NCBI GenBank assembly: GCA_018398805.1
Contig: JAGFBZ010002318.1
Span: forward strand, 1-64,000
Source of the DNA: Hirundichthys speculiger
Lineage: Eukaryota; Chordata; Actinopteri; Beloniformes; Exocoetidae
Reading direction: 5' to 3'
DNA: 64,000 nt
The notes under the pieces were generated by a model. The model was not told the origin of the DNA. It saw only the letters and a program-made list of their open reading frames with translations, and searched no databases. Both the position numbers and the translations under genes were made by a program. Positions 45,201 through 54,787 of this stretch are shown here, piece by piece. Position 1 is the stretch's first letter, and the number at the start of each line of letters is the position of its first letter.

Positions 45201-48200
45201 ATAATGTTCACTGTCTGAAGAGTCCTCAAAAATCTTCTCCAGTGCCTCCTGGACACTAAAACGTGTTTTTGACTTACTTTTAGCCATTAAACCGTGAAGT
45301 AAGTTATCTTATTTTACGTGAGTTATTTTGCTGCCTGCATCGCTGAGTGCTCTGCGTAAATGCGCACATGAAAGACTGGGGGGGCGCACCGCTACGCGCA
45401 GGTGTAGAACGGCTCAGATAGAGTCGAATTACACATGCAATACGTCATTGGAAAGGTTGATCTATGCTCTAAAAGGTGGAAATGACGAATCTAAGGTCCG
45501 CCTTGTAGCTGTCAATCAAATGCATTGCAAAGAGAGTCACCGGAAATTCGAACAAAGCCATCTTTGTTTCGGGAAGATGACTCCTCTTCTTGAAAAACTA
45601 CAATCGGAAATCAAACAAAACTTTTTTACACTTCTAATATGGTACTGAATTGCAAAAAAGTGCTTTAGTTATAAGTAATAACATTTATTGACACTAAATC
45701 TCAATAAATGATCACGAGAATTCAACGGTACATGAAGAACCAAGCTTGTTCAGGGGTTGTTCTCAGCAACCAAAAATCGCTGGAGTGAGCATCTTTCTGT
45801 TTATAGACAAGCTAAGCCTCTGTCAACAAACAGGGACCGGATTCAACCCGTTTCTCCGCGTTTTCTGGGACTTTTACCGATGAAAACCGGTAAGTGCTGA
45901 CTTTCACAACTTTCGGCTTTTATGTCTTTAGGCACCTCTTGTGCAAGATATATAAGAGATGAAAGAAAAACGGCATTATCTTTGCAAAGAGGAGACTCTG
46001 CAGAGTTCAATGATACCAAACACAGCTATGACAGATGAAGTGATCGTTCTGTATGAGTCATTTTTAGACAAAATTATTACACAATGAGGATGCCGGCGTC
46101 CTCGTCGCCTTTTTAAAATTAACCCCTGAAGACAGCCTCAGGAAAAAAAAAGACTTCTGTCTCTGTTCTGAATAAATAATAAATAGGTTTACAGATCTAT
46201 GATGATGAATCACAGACAAACGTCCAGTTAGGAGGTGAAGTGACTGAATGATGATATATGTGCCCAGTCTCACAAAATAAGCCGTATACTCCACATGACA
46301 GGGTCTGCTGTTTAGATTTATATTTCTCTGTTCCTGCAGCAAATACATCTGACCAAAAATCATCCTGTGACTTGAAATGATCTACATATCTACACCAGGT
46401 GTGTGAAAAGTAACTAAACCAAGGGGAAAACGGTACAAGTTACAAACTCACCAAGTGCTTTGGACCAGACCAAACAAACTGAGATGTGAAGGCACCTGAT
46501 TGCATCTTATTTATCTTTGAAAGAGAGATTTCAGCTTCCGTCACTCACCTGTCCAACAGGTAAAATGTAGAGCACGGCCTGAAATAAGATCCAGAGGAGG
46601 ACAAAGCCGAGAGCTTGTGCATCCCAGAATGTTTTGGAGTGGAGGCAGCGAGCGGGGAAAGTTGGCCAGGCTCGGATCGTCCTGATCCACATGGAGCAAC
46701 ACGATCAGAACCCACGCTGGTAGGAAGAGCAGCCAGAAGAACGCTCCTGACGGCAGAAAGAACCCACGTCAGTTTCAACAGGAGCAATTTACACACACGT
46801 TTTATGCATCTCCATATTCCTCTCTTCCCTGTGACCCACCTATCTTCCCTCCAAAGTCCAGCAGGGTTGAGGAGGTGGCGGTGGACGCTGGAAGCACCTC
46901 CGCCTGTTTCACCTCGGGCTGCTCTGACTTAGCTTCAGCTGCTTTGGCGTCTCCGTCATCCTTCCGGCGGCGTAGGTTGTAACGGCTTTGATTCTTCTGA
47001 GAATCTGCTTCCACCTTGGCCTCGGCCACCTGAAAACATATTTAGGATCACTTTAAAAAGAACTTCATTTCATTTTATGTGGACATTGGAAAAAAAAAGA
47101 AGAAGAAATTCCCTTTAAATGAATATAACAGGACACAGCTCATCTCGTCTACACTACAAAGCAGGACGACCATATCTGGGCTTTCTTCAGGTCATCTGAT
47201 TTACATAATCCTGGTGGACATTGTTCTTAGCAGCATTATGACACTGGTTATCATTCTGGTGAATCAAACCTGGTCAAATCAAGCTTTCTGACCTTAGTTA
47301 TATGTACATTTATATAAAAAGGGTGGAAGAAGCATCAGATGACCAATCACTATCCTGCATCTGGTTGTTTTAAAATGCAACTGGTATTAAATGAAGAACA
47401 AGCATAGTTCAGCAAGGATGAGCAGGCCTTCATAACCGCAGCGGTTAGTGGGGGGGGCCACACTCAGGGACCTTGGACTTAGTTGGGTTCAACATGTGGC
47501 CGCAGGAGAATATTTTTTCCTCATCTGAGATACACCTGCGTTCTAAATTTCATGGATGAAATGGAAATGTAGACCTTCTAGATGGCCCTGTTGAGCCTCC
47601 TTATCATATGTTATGAACTGTTAACTGTCATCTGCTGTAATGTCACGACACCCTGCAAATCTGAACGGCTCATGTTTCAGACCAGGATGACCCCAAACAA
47701 AGTGACGGTATTAGAATATAACATGCTCATACAGTCCTGCAGAGTTCTTCCAGCATTCCTGGAAAACTTTCAACCATCTTGAACACTTTTTCTCTTATTA
47801 GATAAGAGTACTGACAGCAGAATAAGGCACTGTAAGTGATCCAATCTTTGATTTTACAGACATAATAAAACATGCTGATGATTAATCAAATCCTTTGGTT
47901 AACAGAATCCAGCTGGTATTTAAGTCCACCATCATAGAGGACAGAGGGAGCGCCTCATTTTTCACCTGCAGTTGAACTCTTTTTTTTTTTTTTTTTAATT
48001 TTAAATAAACATCGACTCTCTGTAATATAAACAGTGTGAGGTTGTATTTAGGTCATCGGTAAATAATTTTTAAAAATTATATGATTTTGTTGTTACATCC
48101 TGATATGTAAAGGATGTTGCTCCTTCTTTTAAAATGACAAGAAATCTGGTTTTATACATCAACAAAAAGAAATTCAGCACCAAGAAAAGTAAAACTGCTT

Positions 48201-51200
48201 AAGAATTTTCTTTCAAGTCTTTCACATGGATAAGAGAAGAAAAAAAAAGAGAGTAAATCAAGATAAATCTCACCTCATTTACTTTACTTGCAGAGTTATT
48301 CTCCTCTTTCTTTTCGTGCTTATTGTTGTTATTCTCAGTTGCCTTCGTCTGTTCCTGCCAATCAAAACACGGAAGGGAGGTTGATTAAGATGACAAACAA
48401 AAGCAAACAGATAGAAACACAAGAAACAGAGGAAACTAGGAATAAACAATGTTAGGAAAACAGGCTAAATCATTGTTGAACGTTCCAATCATGATTTGAC
48501 TTGAAGTGTAAAAACAAGTATTTCAGCGTTATGATGGTTTGTTACTAACACACACCTTACAGTTAGAAGAAAAACTTTGTTACCCTATTCAAACAACATA
48601 GTTCAGTTCAGGAAAAAGAAAATACACTTGAAAATAATGTAGTTTCATGGCCATACAGCTGTTTTAAGAGATCATCTTAATACCTATTTTCTTCCACAGT
48701 AAGACCTTGTTTTGTGGTTTAAATTAATAAATAAAAAACTGAAAATAGATAAAATAATTTAAACTGTAAAGATAGTAAGCAGATCCAGATGAAATGTGTC
48801 TCACTGGAATATTAGGAGGAAGTTTTTAGTTGGATATTCTTCATGTTATGATCCACAGGATTTTATGACTCCTAAAGAATAAACAATATTTTTTCTTCTA
48901 TGTATCTGCCCTGAAAGAACCCTTTTTTCTCTTCACTGGTTGTCACTGGTTGTCACTGGTTGTCACTGGTTGTCACTGGTTGTCCCTGGAGCACTGTGAT
49001 CAGAGCCGGTAACCTGAGCTGTGTTACTTACCACGGGGGTGAGGCTGACTTTTAATGTGTCCTTCAGCTTCGCATCCCTGCTTGAGGACGCTCCAGTCTC
49101 CGTCACGGCTGCGTCACCACTGGCAGCTGTACGAGACGAGGAACGGCGCGTGGTCCTCGCAGGGGAGCGTGACCGGCTGCGACGACGTCCTGGTGAGCGG
49201 GAGCGAGAGCGAGGACGACTCTGGAAACCAGTGACACTCTGAAGGAAAACAGCAATGAAAGAAACAAAACAGCCATTTTAATTAAAGCCTGCGGTAAAGA
49301 AAGGTAAAGATGATATATTAAAAACTACTAGTATTTCCCAAAGACCTACAGAACCTTTGTGAATGTAACAATACAATTTACATGTTCGTGTTTTAGTTAC
49401 ACCTCAACTATTTTTATTCAACACATAAAACACATAACTAAATATCCAAAACTTCTAGTGTTCAAACTAGAGCTGGAATGATTATTGTCATCAATAATTA
49501 CATCTATTTTGAAAGTTTGTTGATGCATCATATAAAATCATGTCATGGACAACAGGTCCATTTGAGTATTAATGATTCCCTCATAACAGTAAAGCATTAT
49601 ATGAACTGCAGGGGGCAGCAAAGCCTCCACTGTCTGCTGCAATATTTTAAAGCACCCAACCAAAGAGGTAGAACATAAGAGGACGGCAAAAACAAGTGAA
49701 ATAGAGACTGTGACATAAAGCTGTCATTTCAAAGCTGTTCCATAGTGATGCATGAGCACCATGGAGCGGAGATGCATACTACATTAGTTACTGTCGGTTA
49801 GCATCTAACATAGCTGTCACCGAACACGGTACTACCTAAACCACAACATTTAAAATTTACTGAAGAAATAAATTAACCACAGATAACAATAAACCAGTGT
49901 GTCACGGGGCGGGTGACAGTCTGTGTGTAGTCTGCATGCTGTAAAATGCTAAATTGGTAGTGTGTTTTACAAGCTGAGCTTTGTTTACTTTTAATTATAT
50001 AAAGTGAACAAGCTGTGACTTGTGTAACATGCATGACCTTACAAAAAAAAAGGGGGGGGGGGTTGTATTCAAGGATGCTGCACAAATATCAGGCCCCTCT
50101 GTGAGAAGTAGGGACCCTCAATGAGCCCTTAATTAGGGGGAAAAAAAAAAATATAAGACCACCACAGGCGATACCTGCTCCAAATGCTCTCTGTTGCACT
50201 ACAACATTTATCTGCACCAGCTGAGGCTGAATTTAAACTTGGTGGCAGGTTAGTTCAGCTCTATAGATATTTCCAAGGCTTTCATCCAAATAGGCGAATG
50301 GTTCAATTGATGAACAGTCCATTTCTCTTCTTCAGTCACATACTCGAGTATACTTGGACAGGGATCAAGTCCGAGTCATGTCTTCAATCCTTAAAATTAG
50401 GGCTGAAGTCAGACTGGAGAACTACTAACCTAGTTTAAGATCGTCTTCCGTCTTAAAAAGATTCATAGCATTGTTTTTCTTCATATATTTCAGGAATGAC
50501 AAAAAGACAAAGCTCCCAATGGAAAGCATTAAAATTTGGTCTGGATTGGAGAAATCTATTCATTTATATTTACATACTAGGTTGTAAAGTTAATTAAGTA
50601 CTGACCATTCATAGCAATGGATGTATAAGCTTTCTTCTAAAAGATGTGTTTTCCATTTTCATTAAGTGCTTCTTTATTTCCTATTAACACAGACTGGTAT
50701 AAACTCTAAATGCACGCACATCTCCCAGAGTGGATTATTTTCTGCCCATGCAACTTCAAAAAGATTTAAAAAATTGTGACCTGAAAATCAATATCTCAAT
50801 GAATCGAATGTTTTACTTTGATTACGGTTAATTAAGAAATTAATGAGATTAATGAAGAGTACATATTTTTGTAATTAGAAAAGTAAAGGTAAACATACAT
50901 AGATGAATTATTCAATATTCTTAATAACTGAAATCAAAACAAATATTGCTTGAAACAAAAGCGCCACATATTTCTACTTTTTTTTTTTTTTTCAATCAAA
51001 GTGAGCTAAAAAAAGAAGAGAATAAAAACTACATAACGGTGACAACGCTCCACATCGTGAGACGCCCGTCTCTCTCATTGAACCACACACTGGTGTTATT
51101 AACCTTTGGTCACTGAAACTGTTTTTCTGCACTGTTTACATTTCGATGCTCTCTTTCTTTAGTGTTGTCTTCAGAGAAGCTCAACAGTGTCCAAATGATG

Positions 51201-52426
51201 GATGATGCATTTTTCTATTGTACAAGCTGTTGGAGTTGCTCAGATATGTCTGTGTTCTCCTTCCATGTCACAGAACTACTTCATGTGACTTTTTTGTTTT
51301 GTGAACAGTACTTGAAAACACAATGGGGAAAGTAATAACAAAATACAAATAAATAGTAATTAGATGATTAACATGGGTAATATTACATCAGTTATATGTT
51401 GTCAATGTGGGTTTTGATTCATTTTAAGTTTACTGACCAGCCCTAGCTTATTCTATCAACATTTAAAGGTATTAGATTTGCAAATATGTTACACTAAACC
51501 AGCAGTAATGACGTACAAGCTTTAGCAGACAGCAGTTGTCTGTACATATATTGGCAGAAGACTACTGCAACAAGCTGAAAATATATCCTTTTATTTGCTT
51601 GGCTGTGCTGCACTGCAGTTAGTGTTTTCTGTGTACCTCTCTGTCTGTAGTGTGTGTGGTCCTGAATAATCTCTCTTTGGAGGGCTGTGTAGCCCTTAGC
51701 TTTAGCCCATCTCTTCATCCAAAGGGAGAATCAGTACTCCAATACCCTTAACGTGAACATGCAAAATGTAACCCATCTATCCCTAGCCCTAGGGGTGATG
51801 GTTAGAGATCTGAGCCACATCAGGTTTAAACAAACATGCAGGAAAAGAGCGGCTGATGTGATGCTTTTTGAGGACACAGTAATTAAGATCAAGGTAAAAT
51901 CAAATGATCGGGAAATGGGGTTTGACGCCAGGACAAAAACATCAGCAAAGCTGGTGACAGTGAAACCTGTTTCTAACCTAAAGCTGATGATGCATGACAT
52001 CATGACAAGAAAAGAAAAAGAAAAATCACTGACTATTTGACAAATTGTAAAAAATAAAAGCCAGATTAGTCAACTACAAAAAAATTAAAAAAAAATCATT
52101 AGTTGCAGACCTGGTACAGCCCATATTATTTTTACACTGAAAGGTAGAAAAGGCACTTGAAAATAAAAAAAACAAACAAACACACAAATAAACACAAAAC
52201 CACAGAAGGTGGAAGATACGATTAGGGTGAGTTTTTAAGACCCTGCCACTCATGGTCCTACCATGACGTCCTGCTCCTTCAGCTCCAGCTCTGTCCCATC
52301 CTTGTAGATAACGGTGTAGAGGCGACTTTTGCCATCAAAGCTCAGCACTTTAACCTCATAATACAGGCTACTGCCGGGCCAGCGGCCCATCACCTTGTCC
52401 CCTTTCTGGTACCTAACAGAGGGCAT
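35922..52426 (-). CDS. LBR: Lamin B receptor, 13 coding exons
   Basis: LBR is an inner nuclear membrane protein that binds B-type lamins and heterochromatin and acts as a C14 sterol reductase in cholesterol synthesis. Exons, in order: 52433-52262 (ATG at 52426), 49238-49032, 48354-48274, 47029-46840, 46746-46549, 44309-44255, 40589-40394, 40299-40196, 39998-39873, 39770-39602, 37741-37661, 36435-36313, 36082-35922. All use GT-AG and their phases fit. The product is a Tudor domain (residues 1-60), an RS-rich linker, then the multi-pass ERG4/ERG24 domain with both signatures ([25 protein letters not shown] with CRRKYG) and a C terminus YRIIPRVY. Leaving out one extra base in each of two exons (46632-46635 and 40544-40545) the length is 617 residues, close to the mammalian protein. 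As printed, those two bases break the frame. Confidence 0.93.
36313..36435 (-). CDS. LBR: LBR coding exon 12
   Basis: Encodes [20 protein letters not shown] and then [20 protein letters not shown], the most conserved loop of the sterol reductase family (G-W-x-x-x-R-H-x-N-Y-x-G-D). Donor CG|GTGAGT, acceptor TCTGTGCAG. Confidence 0.96.
36726..37419. mobile_element. hAT element 2 in LBR intron, BED finger only
   Basis: Left end TAGGGTTGGGCACCAAAAAC and right end GATGCCCAAACCTTA, with subterminal GATTC/GAATC words inverted. The target duplication is GTCAAGTA (36718-36725) against GTCACGTA (37420-37427), seven of eight matching. It is 694 bp and holds one complete BED zinc finger on the plus strand (36948-37074). 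No catalytic part. Confidence 0.85.
36948..37074 (+). pseudogene. Complete BED zinc finger without transposase
   Basis: Reads [20 protein letters not shown], then [20 protein letters not shown] and HG. All zinc ligands (C-N-V-C and H-L-H-L-H region) and the W..F aromatics of the BED fold are present. An ATG with the usual start wording (M-D-P-K-S) lies just upstream but in a different frame, so one base change has separated the start from the finger. The frame stops after I-N-V-Y-H-I. Confidence 0.75.
37661..37741 (-). CDS. LBR: LBR coding exon 11
   Basis: 81 bp: [19 protein letters not shown] then PSDPKLS, with His completed across the splice. Donor C|GTAAGT, acceptor GTGTTTCTAG. Confidence 0.95.
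38029..38322 (+). pseudogene. BED zinc-finger fragment, ATG-initiated
   Basis: A 97-residue frame opening [16 protein letters not shown]. The BED domain spans about residues 32-80: [11 protein letters not shown], then [10 protein letters not shown] with the C-x-x-C pair, [10 protein letters not shown], and the histidines H-I-L-H-H-H. All ligands are present. It ends 20 residues after the finger, far short of a hAT transposase of 600 or more residues. It is the longest ATG-initiated BED frame in the window. Confidence 0.75.
38935..39148. mobile_element. 214-bp hAT MITE nested in hAT element 3
   Basis: Long inverted repeats: left CAGAGGTCTTCAACCCTGGTCC, right GGACCAGGGTTGAAGACATCTG. A perfect 8-bp duplication CTCTAAAC flanks it (38927-38934, 39149-39156). 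Inner arms also pair (CAGCAGGTTTTA with TAAAACCTGCTG). No coding sequence. Confidence 0.93.
39257..39291. repeat. (AAT)n microsatellite
   Basis: About eleven uninterrupted AAT units inside hAT element 3. Confidence 0.95.
39602..39770 (-). CDS. LBR: LBR coding exon 10
   Basis: [20 protein letters not shown] then [20 protein letters not shown] and P-N-P-L, a conserved sterol reductase stretch (DGFGFML.FG.L.WVPF.Y). Donor ACT|GTAAGT, acceptor TCTCTCCCAG. Confidence 0.96.
39873..39998 (-). CDS. LBR: LBR coding exon 9
   Basis: 42 codons, [16 protein letters not shown] ... [17 protein letters not shown]. Contains the conserved D-x-L-W-x-E before the D-G-F-G-F exon. Donor GAG|GTACTC, acceptor TTTTTGGCCCAG. 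Confidence 0.95.
40196..40299 (-). CDS. LBR: LBR coding exon 8
   Basis: [17 protein letters not shown] is the first ERG4/ERG24 signature, followed by [15 protein letters not shown]. Donor TGG|GTGAGT, acceptor TTGAATATGCAG. Confidence 0.96.
40394..40589 (-). CDS. LBR: LBR coding exon 7, with one extra base
   Basis: From the acceptor GTCCCTCCAG the frame entering from exon 6 reads [15 protein letters not shown], a hydrophobic helix; the frame needed at the donor reads [14 protein letters not shown] and then [22 protein letters not shown]. They differ by one base. The exon is 196 bp, while its phases require 195. Ignoring one C of CC at 40544-40545 (as printed) joins the frames and gives a residue count equal to the mammalian protein over this stretch. 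Confidence 0.88.
41955..42179. repeat. 225-bp dispersed repeat with CTCF-like site, copy A
   Basis: Begins GTTGCATAGTTTGCCCACCAG and ends with an A-rich run before CAGTAAACA; about 94% identical to 43856-44079. The sequence CCACCAGAGGGCAG (41969-41982) fits the CTCF core. The copy is flanked by imperfect direct repeats (TCAGAGATCAGAGGCTGTG before, TCAGAGACCAGAGGCTGTG after). Family not recognised. Confidence 0.8.
42437..42660. mobile_element. 224-bp hAT MITE in LBR intron
   Basis: A near-palindrome. The left arm GGCCGGTGTGGCTGCAGGTT is mirrored by AACCTGCAGCCACACCGGCC on the right, and the AACACAGCTGACTTG word is mirrored too. A perfect 8-bp target duplication CTCTACAT flanks it (42429-42436, 42661-42668). 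Confidence 0.95.
43856..44079. repeat. 225-bp dispersed repeat with CTCF-like site, copy B
   Basis: Second copy of the repeat at 41955-42179 in the same LBR intron and same orientation. The same CCACCAGAGGGCAG is at 43870-43883. The A run near its end (44050-44069) is uninterrupted here. Confidence 0.8.
44255..44309 (-). CDS. LBR: LBR coding exon 6
   Basis: A 55-bp exon, [19 protein letters not shown], the loop L-x-D-G-x-x-L-x-Y-R-x-N-G found before a transmembrane helix in sterol reductases. Donor AATG|GTGAGA, acceptor TTTGTCTCTGCAG. Confidence 0.94.
46549..46746 (-). CDS. LBR: LBR coding exon 5, with one extra base
   Basis: Starts [18 protein letters not shown] (first membrane helix of the reductase domain) and [18 protein letters not shown]. 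The frame then must shift by one base to read [20 protein letters not shown] and LYILPVGQ, which aligns residue for residue with mammalian LBR. The exon is 198 bp where the phases require 197. The change sits at the run of four T at 46632-46635 (as printed; AAAA on the coding strand); three would keep the frame. Confidence 0.9.
46840..47029 (-). CDS. LBR: LBR coding exon 4
   Basis: [20 protein letters not shown] then [20 protein letters not shown] and LDFGGKIG. Highly charged linker leading into the membrane domain; RYNLRRR resembles the mammalian QYSLRPRR segment, and D-F-G-G-K matches E-F-G-G just before the first helix. Donor ATAG|GTGGGT, acceptor TATGTTTTCAG. Confidence 0.93.
48274..48354 (-). 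CDS. LBR: LBR coding exon 3
   Basis: 27 codons, [20 protein letters not shown] then SASKVNE: a charged, asparagine-rich, likely disordered linker. Both splice sites are good (AAATGAG|GTGAGA, TTGATTGGCAG) and phase is 0 on both sides. Little sequence conservation is expected here. Confidence 0.85.
48930..48984. repeat. (ACTGGTTGTC)5 short tandem repeat
   Basis: Five copies of a 10-bp unit, in the LBR intron 50 bases from exon 2. Confidence 0.95.
49032..49238 (-). CDS. LBR: LBR coding exon 2 (RS region)
   Basis: 69 codons with no long ATG frame. [20 protein letters not shown], then [17 protein letters not shown], ending [11 protein letters not shown]. The RS dipeptides are the SR-kinase (SRPK) and CDK phosphorylation region of LBR that controls chromatin binding; L-K-V-S-L-T-P matches the V-K-L-T-P of mammals. 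Donor GTG|GTAAGT, acceptor TGTTTTCCTTCAG. Confidence 0.94.
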
Positions 52427-52433
52427 TCTCAAC
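52262..52433 (-). CDS. LBR: LBR coding exon 1 (start codon, Tudor domain)
   Basis: Acceptor ATTTTTCTCAG, seven UTR bases, then ATG at 52424-52426. [20 protein letters not shown], then [30 protein letters not shown]. Nearly identical to the mammalian Tudor domain ([23 protein letters not shown]). The internal ATG is used because conservation starts at M-P-S. Confidence 0.96.
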
Positions 52434-53189
52434 CTGAGAAAAAATAAACAAGAAATAAAGATTAATAACTGTAGAAAGCATGCAGAGGAGGGCAGAAAAA
52501 AAGAGTAAGAGAAGGGAGTAAAGACAAGAGTTTAAAAATGGTTAAAATAAAAAAAACAAGTGGGAAAGTTATTAGACAACACAGTGTGAATTGCAGTATA
52601 GGATTGTGCATAATTACATAGAATCCTATAATTCCAGACATTCATGCACACATACACATCAATAAATCCCAGTGTTGCCCCTTTATGTATTTTTCCAGCA
52701 GCAGTCCACCACCACTAAATTATCACAACTGATAGTTCAAAAATATGATATGTGAAGACCAAATTATACACGGAGGGGTACTCCAGCACTTTTAATAGAA
52801 CACAAAGTATAAAAACACATTCAACAGACCCATGTGGTGTGCATGTATTTATAGGGAAACTGTCTGGGCAACAAGGGATGTTAATCATATAACAGAACCA
52901 GAAGGAAACTACAAAGAAGTGGCAGCGGACATGCTAGCTCACAGGATGTTTTTAAAACCACCATGAGTCATTGTCAGTATGTTGCATGTGATCAAAAAAG
53001 GTGATGTCACCTTTAATTGGCAAAATCCTGTATATTTAATAATAAAAAAAAAAAAGAAAATCACCATTGTATAATATAGTGCATAATCAACAAGGGTAAC
53101 ACCAGCAAAAAAAAAAAACAAAAAAAAAAAACTAGTTTCTCTGGATGTTTCTCTGCTAAATCTAGAATTAAATTATAAATATTTTTTTT

Positions 53190-53452
53190 TTACATACAAA
53201 GCCTTGAATGATGAAGCTCCAACATATCTAAAACACCTCATAGTTCCATCGAGTCCTAGTAAAACACTCTGCTCCCTAAATGCAGCTTTACTTGCTATTT
53301 CAAGAGTCTGTAGGTCTAGAAAGGGTAGCAGAGCCTCTGGCTGTCAGACTCCTCTATTATGGAATAAACTTCCAGCCTCGGTCCAGGAGCCAGACTCCCT
53401 CTCTACATTTAAGGTTAGGCTCAAGTTCAGCTGGGTCGTTCTGTGTTGAGTA
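53190..53452 (+). mobile_element. LINE reverse transcriptase C-terminal fragment
   Basis: The plus strand reads NDEAPTYLKHLIVPSSPSKT, then RVCRSRKGSRASGCQTPLLW and NKLPASVQEPDSLSTFKVRL K: the end of an L2/Rex-like LINE polyprotein (ALN..AP.YL..L..P..P.R.L, K.R.G.RAF....P.LWN.LP..V). Only this tail remains. It lies in LBR intron 1, antisense to the gene. Confidence 0.85.
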
Positions 53453-53646
53453 TGCATGTTCTCCCTATGTCTAGGAGTAATTTGGTCAAATAAATTGATC
53501 TAATGAATGTGTGTGGTAGTGAGAGAAAGCTGCTTGCGTAGAAAAAGTGCCTCGAGTGTTCCCTGGACTATAAAGCACATTGTTGTTGTAATGAAGTAAA
53601 AACCAGAAAACAACTAAGCTACTCTACAGAGCATGCCACTTCTGAC

Positions 53647-54779
53647 TAGGGATGTGCACGATTAGTCGTCTACCCGATTAAACGTCCGCCCACTTTCTAG
53701 ACGGCACCAGAAATATTAGTTGTTTAAACCAATTTGTGTTTTATTCATGTACAAGGCCGCTTAACTGTCATACAGCCTCCCGCCACTAGTCGGGGCTACA
53801 GAGCCGTCAGACAGCAGTCCCCCTCTCCACAGCAATGCTCGAGTAGACTGGAGTTTTAAAACGGCACGGTGGGAAGATAGTCTCGCTAAACCAGCGCGGT
53901 TTTGCGGTACTTTAATCTAGAAAATGAAAACAAGGTAGTATGTAGACTGAGTCAGAAACAACTGGCATACAATCACTCGACTGGAGCAATGAGCAACCAC
54001 ATTCAACTCAAGCATTTGGATGTTAATCTGCACGAGACGACGGCTGCTGATGCTAGCAGTGCTGATGCTAGCGGTGCTGATGCTAGCGGTGCTGCTGATG
54101 CTAGCGGTGATGAGCGGTGCTGACACTCAGGCCGAATTTGACATTGTTTACCTGGAGACGTGTTCTCCCGTCCGGTCTGAGAGATTTTAGATGTTTGTCT
54201 AATTTTACACTCATATTGAACTGTGCATAGAGCTTAATAATTCAGCAGCAATTTATCTTTTTTAGATGTTACATTATTTGTTAACTTTAAGTGAGTTTTT
54301 TGTCGGATGTGCAGGGTTTATATTCATACTGCATGGCGCAAAATGCTGCTCGTTTCGGTTGAAATTTAATTATAATTTAGATGGTTTTATTAACTTGAAA
54401 GTGAATTAAAGCAATAATTTTTGTCGGATAATCTGCAAGATTCAATGTGTCAGAGGCAATTTATTTATTTTGGTGGTTAACGTTTGACTGAGTTGCCTTC
54501 ATGTTCACATTCATTCATACTGCACGTGCAAGTGTCTCGTACTTCAGCGGCATTTAAAATCCGACATGGTTGTTGAACATTGTGATTAGAGGCTTAAAGA
54601 ACTCTTGTTACACACAATATTTTTGGGACAATGTTTCAAATTCTGTTTCGATGTTTCAATAAATTGTGCTAAATTTTCACTGTTTTCTGAGTGTTTTCCT
54701 TTTTTTTAGACTAGTCGACTAGTCTTAATTAAAATTTTCATTTAGTCGACAGGGAAATTAGTCACCAGGAACATCCCTA
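53647..54779. mobile_element. hAT element 4 in LBR intron 1, decayed BED finger
   Basis: Ends TAGGGATGTGCACGATTAGT and GGAACATCCCTA, with a perfect 8-bp target duplication CTTCTGAC (53639-53646, 54780-54787). The subterminal words GATTAGTCGTCTA and GACTAGTCGACTAGTC are the usual ones of this fish hAT family. It holds a BED remnant (53902-54123). No catalytic part. Confidence 0.92.
53902..54123 (+). pseudogene. Decayed BED finger with A/D/S repeat tail
   Basis: RYFNLENENKVVCRLSQKQL, then A-Y-N-H-S-T-G-A-M-S-N-H-I-Q-L-K-H. The second zinc cysteine is a Ser (C-R-L-S) and the leading Trp is not in place, so the finger is likely dead. After it, GCTGATGCTAGCGGT repeats encode Ala-Asp-Ala-Ser, a young tandem expansion, then a stop. 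Confidence 0.7.
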
Positions 54780-54787
54780 CTTCTGAC

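Noticed and set aside
45180..46060. Locally GC-richer block in an LBR intron with a GGTAAGTGC-like donor and several short frames
   Set aside because: No domain, no pairing acceptor/donor set, and no recognisable transposon ends.
50290..50430. Similarity to 5890-6010 (GAGTCAT, AATTAGGGCT and CAGACTGGAG words)
   Set aside because: Likely two fragments of one old repeat; no boundaries or coding content could be supported.
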